A stretch of 64,000 bases of DNA from Angiostrongylus vasorum (taxonomy: Eukaryota; Nematoda; Chromadorea; Rhabditida; Metastrongylidae): contig JADANN010000328.1 in the NCBI GenBank assembly GCA_018806985.1, positions 310,001 to 374,000 on the forward strand, read 5' to 3'. Made by a program: the position numbers and the translations under genes. Shown here piece by piece: positions 20,140-32,400 of this stretch. The notes under the pieces were generated by a model, which did no database searches, was not told the DNA's origin, and saw only the letters and a list, made by a program, of their open reading frames with translations. The stretch's first letter is position 1. The number at the start of each line of letters is the position of its first letter.

Positions 20140-23100
20140 TGTCCACGGAGGTTCCTCATATGAGGGATCTCGAGCAGGTTAGTCGCGAGGCTACGTGGCG
20201 CGTCCTCAGGTGGCTGATAGGCGGTTAATCGCTGACCAAAAGCGACCTTTTGCTTCCCTGAGACGCAAGTGGAACCAGGAAATGGACTCCCTGTTTCTGC
20301 TGCAAAGATTTGGAACATACTTTCTGCATTTACGGGGCATATTCATGCACGCGTCTGTAGGTGCGTTCTAGTTTATGCAGATTGTATTCTACGAGTCAAT
20401 TCGGCCAAAAGCCTGCAATCAAGTGACAGGGAAGTATAAGGAAGGTGGTTAGGGGTCGCCTCCAACAAATAAGCTCCATGTCCACTCTGGGAGAGCCTGG
20501 CAAGCTACCCGTGAGTATACCCAATCCACACGTTCAGAGCCCGGCAAGCTATATGTGGGTGTCAAAAATGCTAAACACAGTTAAAAAAAATGGGCCTCAT
20601 TCCCCTGACCCCGAAAGAACCCCCAATTTCGCAGCGTTGGGTAGGACGAGTACGGAGAGGCTGCTAAAATTTCAGGGCCAATGGAAGCTGCCTGGATTTC
20701 AAACAACTATGGTGACCATCCGTGCCTACAATGCACGTACACTTGCATCCGAGTCCTCGATAGAAGACTTGCTCAGGCAAGCAAGAAGGATAAAGTACGA
20801 CGTCATCGGCCTGGCCGAGACGAGAAGACGCCAACCATTCAATGTCGTATATGACACCGGAGAAGAACTATTCCTCGGAACATGCGACACAAGAGGAATC
20901 GGTGGCCTCGGTGTTCTCGTCAACACGAGTTGGTCCATGAACATTGATTCATTCGAACAACTAACAACCCGAACCGGAAGTTTACTATTGAAAAGATCTG
21001 GATCAATTCCGGCTTTGACAATCTTCTTCGCTTACACGCCGACATTATACTATGACGAAGAGGAAGTCGAAACTTTCTATATGGACTTGGAGAAGTTCTA
21101 CCGAGAAGACCACACATTCTTCGAGGTCATAATTGGAGATTTCAACGCCAAGATTGGACCAAGAAGAACGTCTGAAGAACGTCACATTGGGACCCACGGA
21201 TTAGAATGGGACGGACAGGTTGAGCGGCTGTCTGAGTTTATCATCACGATCAAGACCATCCATGGTAACTCGCAATTCCAAAAGCCCCACGCTCAAGGCT
21301 GGACGTTGGGGTCTCCAGTGGAGAGTACCATAACGAGTAGACCACATTATAGTAAACCGGTTTTCTCTAACCGATGTCGCTGTTATCCCAAAAATTCTGC
21401 ACGAGATCAGACCATTGCCTCCTTTGTGCAAGCTGCCATTTCTCGCAGCAAGGAGGAAAGCCACTAAATTCAAAAAACGAACACCCAAAACCACTATAAA
21501 CTGGGACTTATTCAACTCATTAGTCGGCTGTTGGAAAGATACTGTTGTTGATAACATCGACGAAGAATACGACTTCAACATCTCCACGTTAGCGTTGTAA
21601 AAGCTGAGAGTTCGAAAGTCACCAAGCGACGTCTGTCTCCAGAAAGCCTCGAGCTGATACCCCAGTGTGGAATCGCACGAGCTGAAAGCGACGGCGAACT
21701 AACGTGCGAAGTTGCAAAACAATGCAGACATGCGATAAAAGAAGATCTTAAAGAGAGAAGAGCAACAGTAATGGTCGAAGCTGCAGAAGTTGGGAAAAGC
21801 ATTCACAAAGCTTACCGAAGCTTTGCCAATTACAAGACCAAGATGACTGCACTCCGACGCGCAGATGCAACAGTTACAGCGTCCAGAAAGGCAATGAAGA
21901 AAATTATTCACGAATACTACTCGGATCTCTTCGATAGTCACGTCCACCTTCCGTCATATGAAATAAAGGAGGATGGATATGTTGTACCACCGGTTCTCCT
22001 TTCCGAAATTCGACATGCCATTTCATCGGTGGAAAAGGGAACAGCATCAGGTCCAGAGAGGATATTATCTGAACACTTAAAGGATCTTGCGCCTGTCCTC
22101 GTAAAAACACTTTTTTCAACTCTTCCTTCACACGTTAGCTGTCTGAATGCAAGGTCCCTACTCAGTGGAAGACCAGCAAGACCGTGCCATTGTTTAAGAA
22201 GGGTGACCTCCACGATATCGGCAACTATCGCCCAATCTGCTTGCTGTCTTCATTTACAAGTTTTTAACTCGAGTCATCCATCCCTAAACAGGAATGCTGA
22301 GAAAGAAAACGACGAATTTATAATCCTAAACAGGGTTGACAGAACACTGGACGAAGGACAGCCATGTGAGTAAGCAGGGTTTCGAAAAGGATTTAGTACG
22401 ATGGACCACATCCACACGGTAACAAGGCTCATTGAAGTAGTGCGAGAGTACAGAAGACCGCAATGTCTCACTTTTGTCGTTTTTAAAGAAGGCCTTTGAC
22501 TGAATTGAGATAGAAGCAGTCATGGAGGCCCTTCATAGTCAGGGAGTCCCTACTCAGTACAAAAAGATTCTTCGTGAGCTGTAAAGAAATTTCGCAACCA
22601 ATGTATCACCATTCCACAACGATAATAACGTCGACGTCAAAAGAGTGGTTAGGCAAAGCGATACCATCTCGCCAAAATTACTTACCGCCACCCTCGAGAA
22701 CCTCATGCGAACATTGGAATGGAACAACATGGGAGTGAAAATCGATGGTCGGCAATTACACCATTTTCGCTTTGTTGATGGCATCGTCTTTATAACACCA
22801 AACACTAGCCAAGTGGAACGAATGCTTGCCGACTATGATAGAGCATATGGAAAGATTGATCTAGTCTTCGACTAAACCTCACAAAAACGATGTTCATGAG
22901 GAACGGATTGGTTTCGTATGCCCCCATTCACGCTCAACGGAACGAATATCTCGGAATGTTCCAGTTACGTCTATCTACGTCAGGAAATCAACATGGTGAC
23001 CGACTTAGCTCCAGAGTTGAGCAGAAGGAAACGAGCAGCTTGGAGAGCTTTCAAGAGCATCGAGGATGTAGTGAACAGAACAAAGAACATCCGACTCCGT

Positions 23101-23545
23101 GCCCATCTTTTCGACTCAACGGTACTTCCTGCCCTAACGTATGCGTCAGAAACCTGGTCGCTGCGTAAACAGGAGGAAAAATCACTCAGCTGAACGCGCA
23201 GTCGAAAGGACGATGCTAGGAGTATCCCGTGCCATGCAAGTAAGGGAAGAGATCCAAGGCTCCGACCTTCGAAGATAAGGTGGGCCGGGCACGTAATGCG
23301 TATGAGTGACATCCGATGGACAAGAACCGTTAGTGACTGGATTCCTTGGGATGTCAAACGCACTGCAGTAAGACCACCGACCCGATGGTCAGAGTTCTTC
23401 ACGAAAAGCCTAGAAAAAAAGATATGATGCTCAATGAGTCCATAGAGCGAGCGGAAGCCCTGGGCTACTCTTGCACGCGACAAAGAAAAATGGAAAATTT
23501 ACTGGCACCCGTTCGAGTCACTCGATCAACGGGAGTATAAGTGAT
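20140..23545 (+). mobile_element. RTE-type LINE family A, near full-length copy A1
   Basis: An untranslated leader (about 20140-20700) is shared with copies at 32370-32930, 38200-38750 and 48730-49300. The endonuclease begins MVTI at 20709 and has [36 protein letters not shown] and IGDFNAKIG, typical of apurinic-type LINE endonucleases. The frame breaks near 21310, where the expected EYHNEIDH region reads ESTITSRPH. RT parts follow at 21771-22373 and 22645-22875, where the catalytic FADD reads FVDG. The C-terminal blocks run to about 23540 (AHLFDSTVLPALTYASETWS, WAGHVMRM, DVKRTAVRPPTR). Stops, frameshifts and the FVDG change show it cannot move on its own. A PLE remnant begins directly after it. 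Confidence 0.88.
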
Positions 23546-23552
23546 ACATGTG

Positions 23553-23962
23553 ATGAGCTTATAAAATGACCTTCTTAAGCTGATGCGAAGTTGGTATAGG
23601 TCTTCGTTGTCGTTGTCGCTTTTGTTGTCGTCGTTGTTTGTGTTGTTAGTCGATGGCAGACTTTCCGGTAATTTCGTCTTCCTCAGAGCCTGGACGTATT
23701 TTATACAAGGATACTTTAATTATTCGGTGGGAAGAAAAACTAAGGTATTAATAAATATCAAACTTTTAAATAGGTGTCATATTGATCTGAAAGGCTACTT
23801 ATCGTGCTGTTACGAGTGGGACTGGCCCACGTGTTGTTCACGTCGCCAGTGAGACCCACCCAGGGGTCAAAATATCATTTTGAAATGAGGCGGCAGGTCA
23901 CGTATGATAGCGAGGCATTCGTCTTTCCGGTTCATCTTTGGATTTTTGAAATTAAAAAAAAT
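23553..23962 (-). repeat. PLE 3' end, inverted copy (left arm)
   Basis: The reverse complement matches 24809-25214. It includes the last PLE codons (minus strand: NFKNPKMNRKDECLAIIRDL, then PPHFKMIF), an untranslated block, the CTGAGGA...GGAAAG core near 23690, a GTT/GTC-rich run and a GATGCGAAGTTGG end. The protein-level match between the arms, with base changes, shows two diverged copies. Confidence 0.8.
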
Positions 23963-23967
23963 AGCTG

Positions 23968-24248
23968 GGCGCTTGTGGCGCAGTGGTCGGAGGCGCCCTG
24001 CAACACACACGTGAAATGGACCTCCGCACCTATGGCCCACCAAGCCTTCTATCCCTCCGTGGTCGGCAAATTGGTACCAGACTTGTGTGGGAAGATAGCA
24101 GCACTGGCTCGATACATCGGTAGGCCACTGCGAGTCATTGTAAAGGGCATATATGCATTCAATCACCTCCAACCACACTTAATGTAGTCTAATGCATGTC
24201 GCATCCCTTAGGGGATTGATCAAAGCCGACAGCTTAATCCTTTTATTA
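23968..24248 (+). repeat. SINE-1 (tRNA-derived), well preserved
   Basis: Head GGCGCTTGTGGCGCAGTGGT (A-box-like), a decayed B-box region (ACGTGAAATGGACC), CCCACCAAGCCTTCTATCCC, GGTACCAGACTTGTGTGGGA, CGATACATCGGTAGGCCACT, ATGCATTCAATCACCTCCAA and GGGATTGATCAAAGCCGACA, then AGCTTAATCCTTTTAT. It is inserted inside the PLE composite between the left arm and the coding remnant. Confidence 0.8.
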
Positions 24249-24379
24249 AGAAATAGCTGATAGAAATAGTCATTTCCAATGGGTGCGAAGTAGAAGCCAC
24301 CTAGTTTAGATAAAAGCGTAGGGTAATTCCCGAAAATAATGTTTCGGACGTAAGTAAGATCCTTTTAAGCAACCCTTCA

Positions 24380-24900
24380 TGCCAAATGAAGTAGGTTACG
24401 TTGTTAAGAGATGCTTAAGGAAAAGTGGTCTTGAAAATTATGTAACGGTTACTGACATCCCACCCGATACCCTACGCCGCCAGCTAGTTCGCAACAGTCT
24501 CCATGATCGTTTGTGCAGCTCAGTAAAACTGTATGATCTGTCCTAACGGAGAGATGGGGATTGCATAAGTTCAGGTACAATATACTTGGTCTCTTGTTAC
24601 GCATGTGGTGATGAATATACTGGGAAACCGGTAGACCACTTTGTGTCCGCATAAAAGAACATCTACATGGGAAAGTTAAAATTCGTCAAACGACTCCTCT
24701 AGGTACACATAGGGCACAAAAGCACAATGGCGATGATTTTGAAGTGAGTGTGCGGATCCTAGCGCAGGAATCAAGTACATCAGCTTGCAAGACTCTTGAG
24801 GCGTTTTGGATAAATTTTAAAAATTCAAAGGTAAACCGGAAAGACGAATGCCTCACTATCACACGTAACCTGAAGCCTTATTTCAAAATGATATTTTGAC
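24380..24900 (+). pseudogene. Penelope-like element ORF remnant with GIY-YIG endonuclease region
   Basis: PLEs encode a reverse transcriptase usually followed by a GIY-YIG nuclease. Read across several frameshifts, the plus strand gives the RT C-terminus (MPNEVGYVVKRCLRKSGLEN, then IPPDTLRRQLVRNSLHDRLC), a cysteine-bearing linker, and a GIY-YIG-like start (ISSGTIYLVSCYACGDEY). It continues with GRPLCVRIKEHLHGK, which fits the R...EH region of this nuclease, then HNGDDFEVSVRILAQE and the C-terminal TLEAFWINFKNSKVNRKDEC. At least three frame breaks or stops lie within 500 bases, so it is dead. The same protein blocks recur in 51240-52130 and 52195-52900, which supports the assignment. The upstream polymerase core is absent. 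Confidence 0.8.
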
Positions 24901-25214
24901 CCCTGGGTAGGTCTCGCTGGCGACGTGAACAAGGCGTGGGCCAATCCCACCCGTAACAGCACGGTGAGTAGCCTTTTTGATCAATAGGACGTCTATTTAA
25001 AAGTTTGGTCTTCACTAACACTTTAGTTTTTTTCCACCGAATAATTAAAGTACTCTTGTACAAAATACGTCCAGGCCCTGAGGAAGACGAGATCGCCGAA
25101 ACGTCAGCCATCGACCAACAACGCAAACAACAACGACAACAAAACGACAACGACAACGAAGACCTATACCAACTTCGCATCAGCTTAAGAAGGTCAGTTT
25201 ATAAGATCATATAA
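24809..25214 (+). repeat. PLE 3' end (right arm)
   Basis: Outward-facing partner of 23553-23962. It covers the ORF C-terminus, the untranslated block with CTGAGGA...GCCGAAACGTCAGCC at 25080, then a CAACAACG-rich run and CCAACTTCGCATCAGC. The arms are separated by about 0.85 kb. Confidence 0.8.
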
Positions 25215-25264
25215 ATAAATATATCAGATAAAAACAAGAAAATTATGAGAAAACCAACCACAAC

Positions 25265-25440
25265 GATGCTGAGATATAACTTTCACTGATACTGAGATGT
25301 TTGCAAAACTCCGGACCGCAGGTGTTTGCGGTGGGGAACGAACGCGCTATTGTACTTTCCGGGTAGTAACGCGTTCCCCCACCACACCATGCACGTCCTT
25401 CGTTTCGCTTGTCACTCAGCTAGTTCTTAGATTTTACTCA
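25265..25440 (-). repeat. Family C repeat, 5' part
   Basis: TTTGCAAAACTCCGGACCGC, GGTGTTTGCGGTGGGGAACG and ACGCGTTCCCCCACCACACC blocks; it is cut short where a family R repeat begins. Confidence 0.55.
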
Positions 25441-25855
25441 TCTAATCATGAATTCCTGCAACGGTTTACAGCCTCATTGTGGCTGGAAAGTGTGTTAGGG
25501 TGTCGGGCTGCGATGTACGGCAGGGCAGATTCGTCTCCTCAGCAAGGTCTCCTAGGGTGAGAAAAAAGTCCGGCGTTTCCATCAGGAAGCCCAGGTAAGA
25601 GTAAACCGATACCATGATCTACCACCGTATTGGCATCAAACTAGTGTCATAGTGACAAATCTCCCTCGCTTCCGCAAGGGCGGCGACTCCCAGTGTTGAG
25701 ATAATGACCTGGGGCAGATTTTGGACAGGCTGACCTCGGGATTCCAGGGAACCACAATGGCTAAACCAGCAAAACTCCGAAAAACAAGGAAATTATGCTG
25801 GGACCCGTGCAACCGGTGGAGACGGACCATCGAAGTATCTAAATAACCAACTAAT
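25440..25855 (+). repeat. Dispersed repeat family R
   Basis: About 400 bases shared with 34420-34805, 46860-47268 (minus) and 60655-61045. Blocks in order: TTGTGGCTGGAAAGTGTGTT, GGGTGTCGGGCTGCGATGTA, AAGGTCTCCTAGG, AGTCCGGCGTTTCC, GTAAACCGATACCATGATCT, TCATAGTGACAAATCTCCCT, CTCGGGATTCCAGGGAACCA, CAGCAAAACTCCG, TGCTGGGACCCGTGCAACC, then GAAGTATCTAAATAA. The shared 3' end with LINE B suggests a SINE-like element. Confidence 0.7.
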
Positions 25856-26297
25856 CATGGATCACTGCTACAAGTCAAAGCTATTTACTTGCACATTGTT
25901 GTCTGACACTTGAAATGTCGCTTTGGAAAGAACACTGTCGAAACATTATCTACGAACAAATTGAAGCAAACGATAACAAAGATATCGGTCATGACGTTGA
26001 CTAAATCCATCCTGACAACGATACACTATCGTCATGAACCAGCCACATGGCAGAAATCCATTCCGACGGCGATAGACCATCGCCGTACACCATTTGCTCT
26101 ACCAGGAAATTCACTGAGATGCGGTATTTGAATTCGATTTCATGATATACTTACGCAGGGTGACTGAAGGACATGTGAGGGGTTCTGAGTCTTTGTTAAG
26201 GAAGAAGTCTGTTACCGGTACAGATCTCGGAGTGGCAAGGGGGTGGATGTGTTGAGAGCACATGCCATTCTAGTATACTTATTTATGTTTATATTTA

Positions 26298-26568
26298 TGC
26301 GTCGTTTCCTTGTTCAGCAATCGTGGGAGGTTCTTATACAACATACATTTACTTCCATACAAAAATACACAACATAAGTCATCAACCATTGGCGACTATA
26401 ATCAACTGTTCTAATCTTCCTCATTAGAAGTCACGTAAAAAGTGGCTCTGAAGAAGGCGAAACTGCCGAAACGTCAGCTGCTATTGTATTGTATTGTGTG
26501 TTATTCTATGGAAGGAAATCCATGCTGTCTAACAACCTCACGATTGCTGAACAAGAAAACGACGCATA
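26298..26568. repeat. Foldback element with PLE-type core
   Basis: Terminal inverted repeats of about 75-85 bases: the left begins TGCGTCGTTTCCTTGTTCAG and the right ends with its mirror, CTGAACAAGAAAACGACGCA. Inside, on the plus strand, lies GGCTCTGAAGAAGGCGAAAC, then TGCCGAAACGTCAGC. No ORF. The right half alone recurs at 14160-14283. Confidence 0.65.
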
Positions 26569-26579
26569 CCGCTTAGCAC

Positions 26580-27180
26580 TGCTATTCAGGGATATATTTT
26601 TAATGAATGGGCTTTCATTCGTTCAGGACCTACAGAACACTTCGACCTGTGACGAGTGCAAGATGAAACAATTCGCATGAAGTTTTCTTCTAAACGGACA
26701 TTTGTAGTTTTGATTTTCACGGTGATGCGACTAGCGAATCTCGTATTTGGACATTACCATCTGCCTAACTATTTTACAAGTAAATGTAGTATTTGGATTA
26801 GCAAAATATGTCCAGAAATGAGCACTGATCGCAACGCTATTTGCTGCATCGATCGATAATGTTACGCAAAGATACGCCGCCTGCGATGGTCAGCTCGCAG
26901 TTAAGCGAATGCATTTTTCTACAACATCAATAAAAAATCTATTCCGACACCACGTCTGAGCGATGATTTCGTATGGTCGAGGTTTTCTAGTGGTTCGGTG
27001 CGAAGAATAGCGAAGATTAGCGCAGAACGTCACTGATAAGTAACGTTGTGCTCTATTCGTCTGAATGCTCCGTCTCTAGCGATTAGTACTGCTGGGCCGA
27101 AGAACGAAAACGTCGCTCAAGGGAGCATTCCGGAAAGACGTCCCCTCTTTGCAGTTATTCGTAAGCTCAAAGTTCGACTG
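26580..27180. other. No recognised feature
   Basis: Short frames only; no repeat or protein match seen. Confidence 0.35.
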
Positions 27181-27184
27181 TTGA

Positions 27185-27650
27185 GGTTACAAACTCCGGA
27201 ACGCAGATGTCCGCGGTGAGGAACGAACGCGCTATTATCCTTTCCGGGGGCTAACTAGTTCACCACCACACCATGCGGGTCCTTCGTTTAACCTGTCTCT
27301 CAAATTGCTCTATCGATCAGTGCCATCAGCAATTACCCGTTAGTTGGATTGATCTGGGGAGCGCAAATCGGCAATGAACCTAGTTAAGCTGAAGCTGTAG
27401 TTGAAATCACAATGTTTTACTTTTATTTTCGCCCTACTACAATTTTTTACGGCAGGGTATTAAGCGAAATACAACCACGGATGCTAAAATATTTGCAAAA
27501 CACCGGACCGCAGATGTCTGCGGTGGGTAACGAACGCGCTATTACCCTCTCCTGGGGCTAAATGCGGGTCCTTCGTTTCGCCTGTCTCTCAGCTAGTTTT
27601 TCTATCGATCAGTGCCATCAGCAATCACCCATCAATGGGATTAGACCTGG
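27185..27650 (-). repeat. Two tandem family C repeats
   Basis: The first copy (about 27185-27420) and the second (about 27470-27650) are in the same orientation, joined by the conserved ACGGCAGGGTATTAAGCGAA linker block. Both carry CCGGA(A/C)CGCAGATGTC(T/C)GCGGTG and a CTTCGTTT...CCTGTCTCTCA block. Confidence 0.6.
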
Positions 27651-29060
27651 GACTCGATTTAACTTCATACCCTTCGTTTGCTTACAGTTTTTCTGCATCA
27701 TTCCTAGCAGTCTTGTGCAGTAACTTTCTACTAACCACGACGTAGATTGCCACGTTTTATGTTTTATTGATGAGCTGACAATAAGAATGTGATGCACATT
27801 TGTTTTGTCATAGCATCTTTCCACACCACTGACTTACCCGTTTCACGCTGGATGACTGATGTTGCTTGATTCTCAACTACGATCTATAGCTCATGATTCA
27901 ACCTTCCAGTAGGATCACCCACGCTGAGAAGGAGTTTGACATTTTCCTCTAGAACAGCAACGGAGAGTAAAACAGTATATGAACTTCCCACATCTACTCC
28001 AACACAACCCAGCTAATTACTATCATTAGCTCATAAGTCACAGCGGTCTTGAGGAAATCTAATCGTTGGATGGCAGAGTTCACTGGGAGAACAAAGCCCT
28101 AGCATTTCTATTTCGGGACCTCAAAGAAGAAAAAGTCATTCTGTGCCAATTGACGCCAGTGAAGTGGCAGTTATGCCGAAGTCCGCACAGTTTCTCGTAT
28201 TCACCGGACATTCAAATGAAACTTATGTTCAAGTAATCTGTTACGAACGACTCCTTTTAATAAGGCGAAAACGCATCTCTCAATTGCCTGCGAGTGTAAG
28301 AACGTTACGTATACAATCATAAGGATGCTGAGCTATGAATAAAAGTCGGAACCTCAAAAGCGCTTAGAAGCTTCGAACCTTTTCAGATCATACCCTACCA
28401 AGAAAAAGATTAGGAAGTAAATAAAGTTAAGACATTACATATACAACTTCTCATTCATCTTTGTCAGATTTAATACGATAGTGATTGATGCATGCCACAT
28501 TTCCATATGTTTTCGAACCGCAACACATACAAGTAAGATAGCTGAATGCAGACGTTTCAGTAGTTAGGAACTGTCCTGTTAGAAATCATAAGGGCAGAAA
28601 TTCTCGAGACCATTTTGTTATAGAAATAAATCGATTGTGGCGATGTACATTGGCAAACGTTGCATATCTTATCAATCATGTGTGTGAAAACGAATCGATT
28701 GATTGTTCAATCGATGATTCGTCATGGCGCGCGCTATTTTTAGTCCGGGCGAAAACTGCTGCCAAGAACGACGGGGTCCTGTTGGCAGAATTTAGGGCAC
28801 CGAACAGTTACTGTAAGCTGTTCTTGTACACAAAAAATGGGATTCTACCTTAATGACCAAACATTTTGCTTCTAAAATAAAATCATTAGGAGCAGTTTGT
28901 AGGAAAACCGTGAGAGACCACTTTGTTGAAAACGTTGACGACTTCTATCCAGTTGTCGTCTCATATGCGAACACTAAAAGAGTGGATTTAAATCAGTTAG
29001 CGCAAGCTACTTAAAGGTTTGCGTATGTTACTGGGAAAAAAAGTGGCCGCCAACAATATT
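27651..29060. other. Unassigned stretch
   Basis: A family C-like terminal fragment (AAGGATGCTGAGCTATGAAT) lies at about 28320-28410. Otherwise I see only short, unsupported reading frames. Confidence 0.35.
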
Positions 29061-29064
29061 TTCA

Positions 29065-29365
29065 TCAGATAAAAGGATAAGGAATAAAGCTCTCGGCGTT
29101 GATAAATCCCCTGAGGGATTCGCCTTGCATTCGACTTCATTAAGTACCGTTGGAGGTGTTTGAATGCATATCTGGCCATTACAATAACTCGTGATGGCCT
29201 ACCGATCTATCGAGCCAGTGCTGCTATCCTCCCAGGTAAGTTTGCCACCAATTTGTCGACCCCGAGGGGGATGGAAGGCTTGGCGGGCCATTGGCGCGGG
29301 ATCGATTCCACGTGTGTGTCGCAGTGGCACCTCCAACCACTGCTCCACACGCGCCCTCAGATATT
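29065..29365 (-). repeat. SINE-1, well preserved
   Basis: The reverse complement runs GTGTGGAGCAGTGGTTGGAG, GGAATCGATCC, GCCCGCCAAGCCTTCCATCC, a diverged GGTACC region, CGATAGATCGGTAGGCCATC and GATTTATCAACGCCGAGAGC, then a TTATTCC end. It matches 54546-54835. Confidence 0.75.
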
Positions 29366-29469
29366 TTAGGAAATTGACGTTGTAGCTAAGGTTTTGAGTT
29401 TGTGTAGTTCTCTCTTTAGCGAATGTGTTCTCTCATCTAATCCAGCGGCTACTGAAAAGTTCGAAGTAA

Positions 29470-32400
29470 TGTAGTATCACCTGTGTCACCTGTAGTCCCG
29501 TTGATCGTCGAGTGACTCGAGCGGGCGCCAGTAAGCCTTCCATTTTTCCCTATCGCGTGCAATAGTAGCCCAATGGGTTCTGCTCGCTCTAGGGGACTCG
29601 TAGAGCATCATATCTTTCTTCAAGACTCTTTGTGAAGAACTCTGACCATCGGGTCGGTGGTCTTCCTGCAGTACGTTTGACATCCCGAGGAGTCCAGTCA
29701 CTAACGGCTCTTGTCCATCGGTTGTCATTCATACGCATTTCGTGTCCGGCCCATCTTCTCTTTGACTGTTTAGCGTACAGAGCGGCATCTATGATTTTTG
29801 ATCGTTGACGCAAGTCGGAACTTTGGATCCCTTCCGTTACTTGTGTGGAACGGGATACTCCTAGCATCACCCTTTGGACTGCGCGTTCAATAACGCTAAG
29901 TGACCTTTCATCCTGCTTACGTAGCGACCAAGTTTCTGACGCACACGTTAGGGCAGGAAGTACTGTTGAGTCGAAAAGGTGAGCACGGAGTCGGGTGTTC
30001 CTTGTTTTCTTCACTACATCCTCGATGCTCTTGAAAGCACCCCAAGCTGCTCGTTTCCTTCTGCTCAGCCCTGGAGCTAGGTCGTTCATCACATTGATTT
30101 CCCGACCTAGATAGGTATAACTGGAGCATTTGGAGATATTCGTTCCGTTGAGCATGAAGGGGGGCATGCGAAACCAATTCGTTCTTCATGAACATCGTTT
30201 TTTGTGAGATTTAGTTGAAGACCAATCTTTCCACAGGCTTTATCAAAGTCGGTAGGCGCACGTTCGGCTTGGCTAATATTTGGTGTTATAAGGATGATGT
30301 CGTCAGCAAAGCGAAGATGGTTTAACTTCCGATCATCGATTTTCACTCCCATATTATCCCATTCCAATGTTCGCATGACGTTCTGGAGGGTGGCGGTAAA
30401 TAATTTTGGCCAGATAGTATCGCCATGTCTAACTTCTCTTTTGACGTCAATGATAATATCGTCGTAGAATGGTGACACCTTGGTTGTGAAATTTTTGTAC
30501 AGCTCACGAAGAATCTTTATGTACTCGGTAGGGACTCCTTGACTATTTAGGGCTGCCAAGACTGCTTCTATGTCGACTGAATCAATGGCCTTTTGTAAAT
30601 CAATGAAAGTGAGACAGAGCGGTCTTTTTGTACTCTCGCGATAATTTAATGAGCCTTGTTACCGTGTGGATGTGGTCCATCGTACTAAATCATTTTCGAA
30701 GCCCTGCTTACTCACATGGCTGTCCTTCGTCCAGTGTTCTGTCAACCCTGTTTAGGAATACTCGAGTGAAAAGCTTGTAGACGACACACAGTAAGCCGAT
30801 TGGACGATAGTTGCCGATATCCTGTAGGCCACCCTTCTTGAACAATAACACGGTCTTGCTGGTCTTCCAGTGGGTAGGGATCTTGCATTCGGATAGGTAA
30901 CGTGTGAAGAGCCGAGCCAATGTGTTTATGACGACTGGCGGAAGGTTCTTCAGGTGTTCTGGTCTTATCCTGTCCGGGCCTGGTGTTGTTCGATTTTTCA
31001 CCTACGAAATGGCATGTCGGATTTCGGAAGGGAGAACCAGTGGTACAACATAGCCATCCTCCTTTATTTCATATGACGGAAGGTGGACGTGACTATCGAA
31101 GAGATCCGAGTAGTATTCGTGAATAATTTTCTTCATTGCCTTTCTGGACGCTTTAACTGTTGCATCTGCGCGTCCGAGTGCAATCATCTTGGTCGTGTAA
31201 TTGGCAAAGCTTCGGTGGGTTTAGGGAATGCTTTTCCCAGCCTCTGCAGCTTCGACCATTAATGCTGCTCTTCTTTCCTTAAGATCTTCTTTTTATCACC
31301 TGTCTGCATTGTTTTGCAAGTCCGGACGTTAGTTCCCGGTTGCCTGCAGCTCGTGCGATTCCACGCTGGCGTATTAGCTCGAGTGTTTCTAGAGATAAAG
31401 GTCTCTTGGTGACTTTCGGACTCTCAGCTTTCATAGCGCTAACGTGAAGATGTTGAATGAGCCGATCATATTCTTCTCGATGTCATCGACAACGGCATCT
31501 TCCCAACAGCCAACTAGTGAGTTGAATGAGTCTCAATATGCGATGGTTCTGGGACTTCGGTATTTCAATTTAGCGGCTTTTTCTCCTTTCCGCGAGAAAT
31601 AGAATCTTACGCGAAGGAGACGGTGGTCTGATCCCGGGTAGAATTTTTGGGACAACAGCGACATCGGTGAGGCAAAACCTATTTACTACGATGTGGTCTA
31701 TTTCGTTGTGGTACTCTCCAATGGAAGATTCCGAGGTCCAGCGCTGAGGGTGCGGCTTCTGGAATTGTGAGTTACCATGGATTGTCTTGGTCGCCGTGAC
31801 AAATTCAGACAGCCGCTCACCCTGTTCGTTCCATTCTAATCCGTGGGTCCCAATGTGACGTTCTTGAGACGTTCTTCTTGGTCCAATCTTGGCGTTGAAA
31901 TCTCCAATGATGACCTCGAAGAATGTGTGGTCTTCTCTGTAGAACTTCTTCAAGTCCATATAGAATGTTTCGATTTCTTCTTCGTCATAGTTTGACTTTG
32001 GCGCGTAAGCGACGAAGATTATCAAAGCCGGAATTGATCCACATCTTTTTAATCGTAAACGTCCGATCCGGGTTGTAAGTTGTTCGAATGGATCGATGTT
32101 CATGGACAAACTCGTGTTGACGAGAACGCCGACGCCGCCAACTCCTCTACTGTCGCATGTTCCGAAGAACAGTTCTTCTCCGGTGTTGTGGACGGCGTTG
32201 AATGTCTGGCCTCTTCTCGTCTCGGCCAGGTCGATGACGTCGCACTTTATCCTTCTTGCTTGCATGAGCAAGTCTTCTATCGAAGACTCGGATGCAAGTG
32301 TACGTGCATTGTAGGTACAGATCGTCACCATAGTTCTTTGGAATCCAGGCAGTTCCAATGGCCCTGAGATTTTGGCAGCCTCTCCGTACTCGTCCTACCC

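Noticed and set aside
23968..24040. tRNA-like head with GTGGCGCAGTGG
   Set aside because: The same head is attached to the same non-tRNA body in about ten places; it is a SINE head, not a tRNA gene.
23804..24187. 127-codon plus-strand ORF
   Set aside because: It runs through the PLE inverted end (non-coding strand) and then the SINE-1; its sequence is explained by those repeats.
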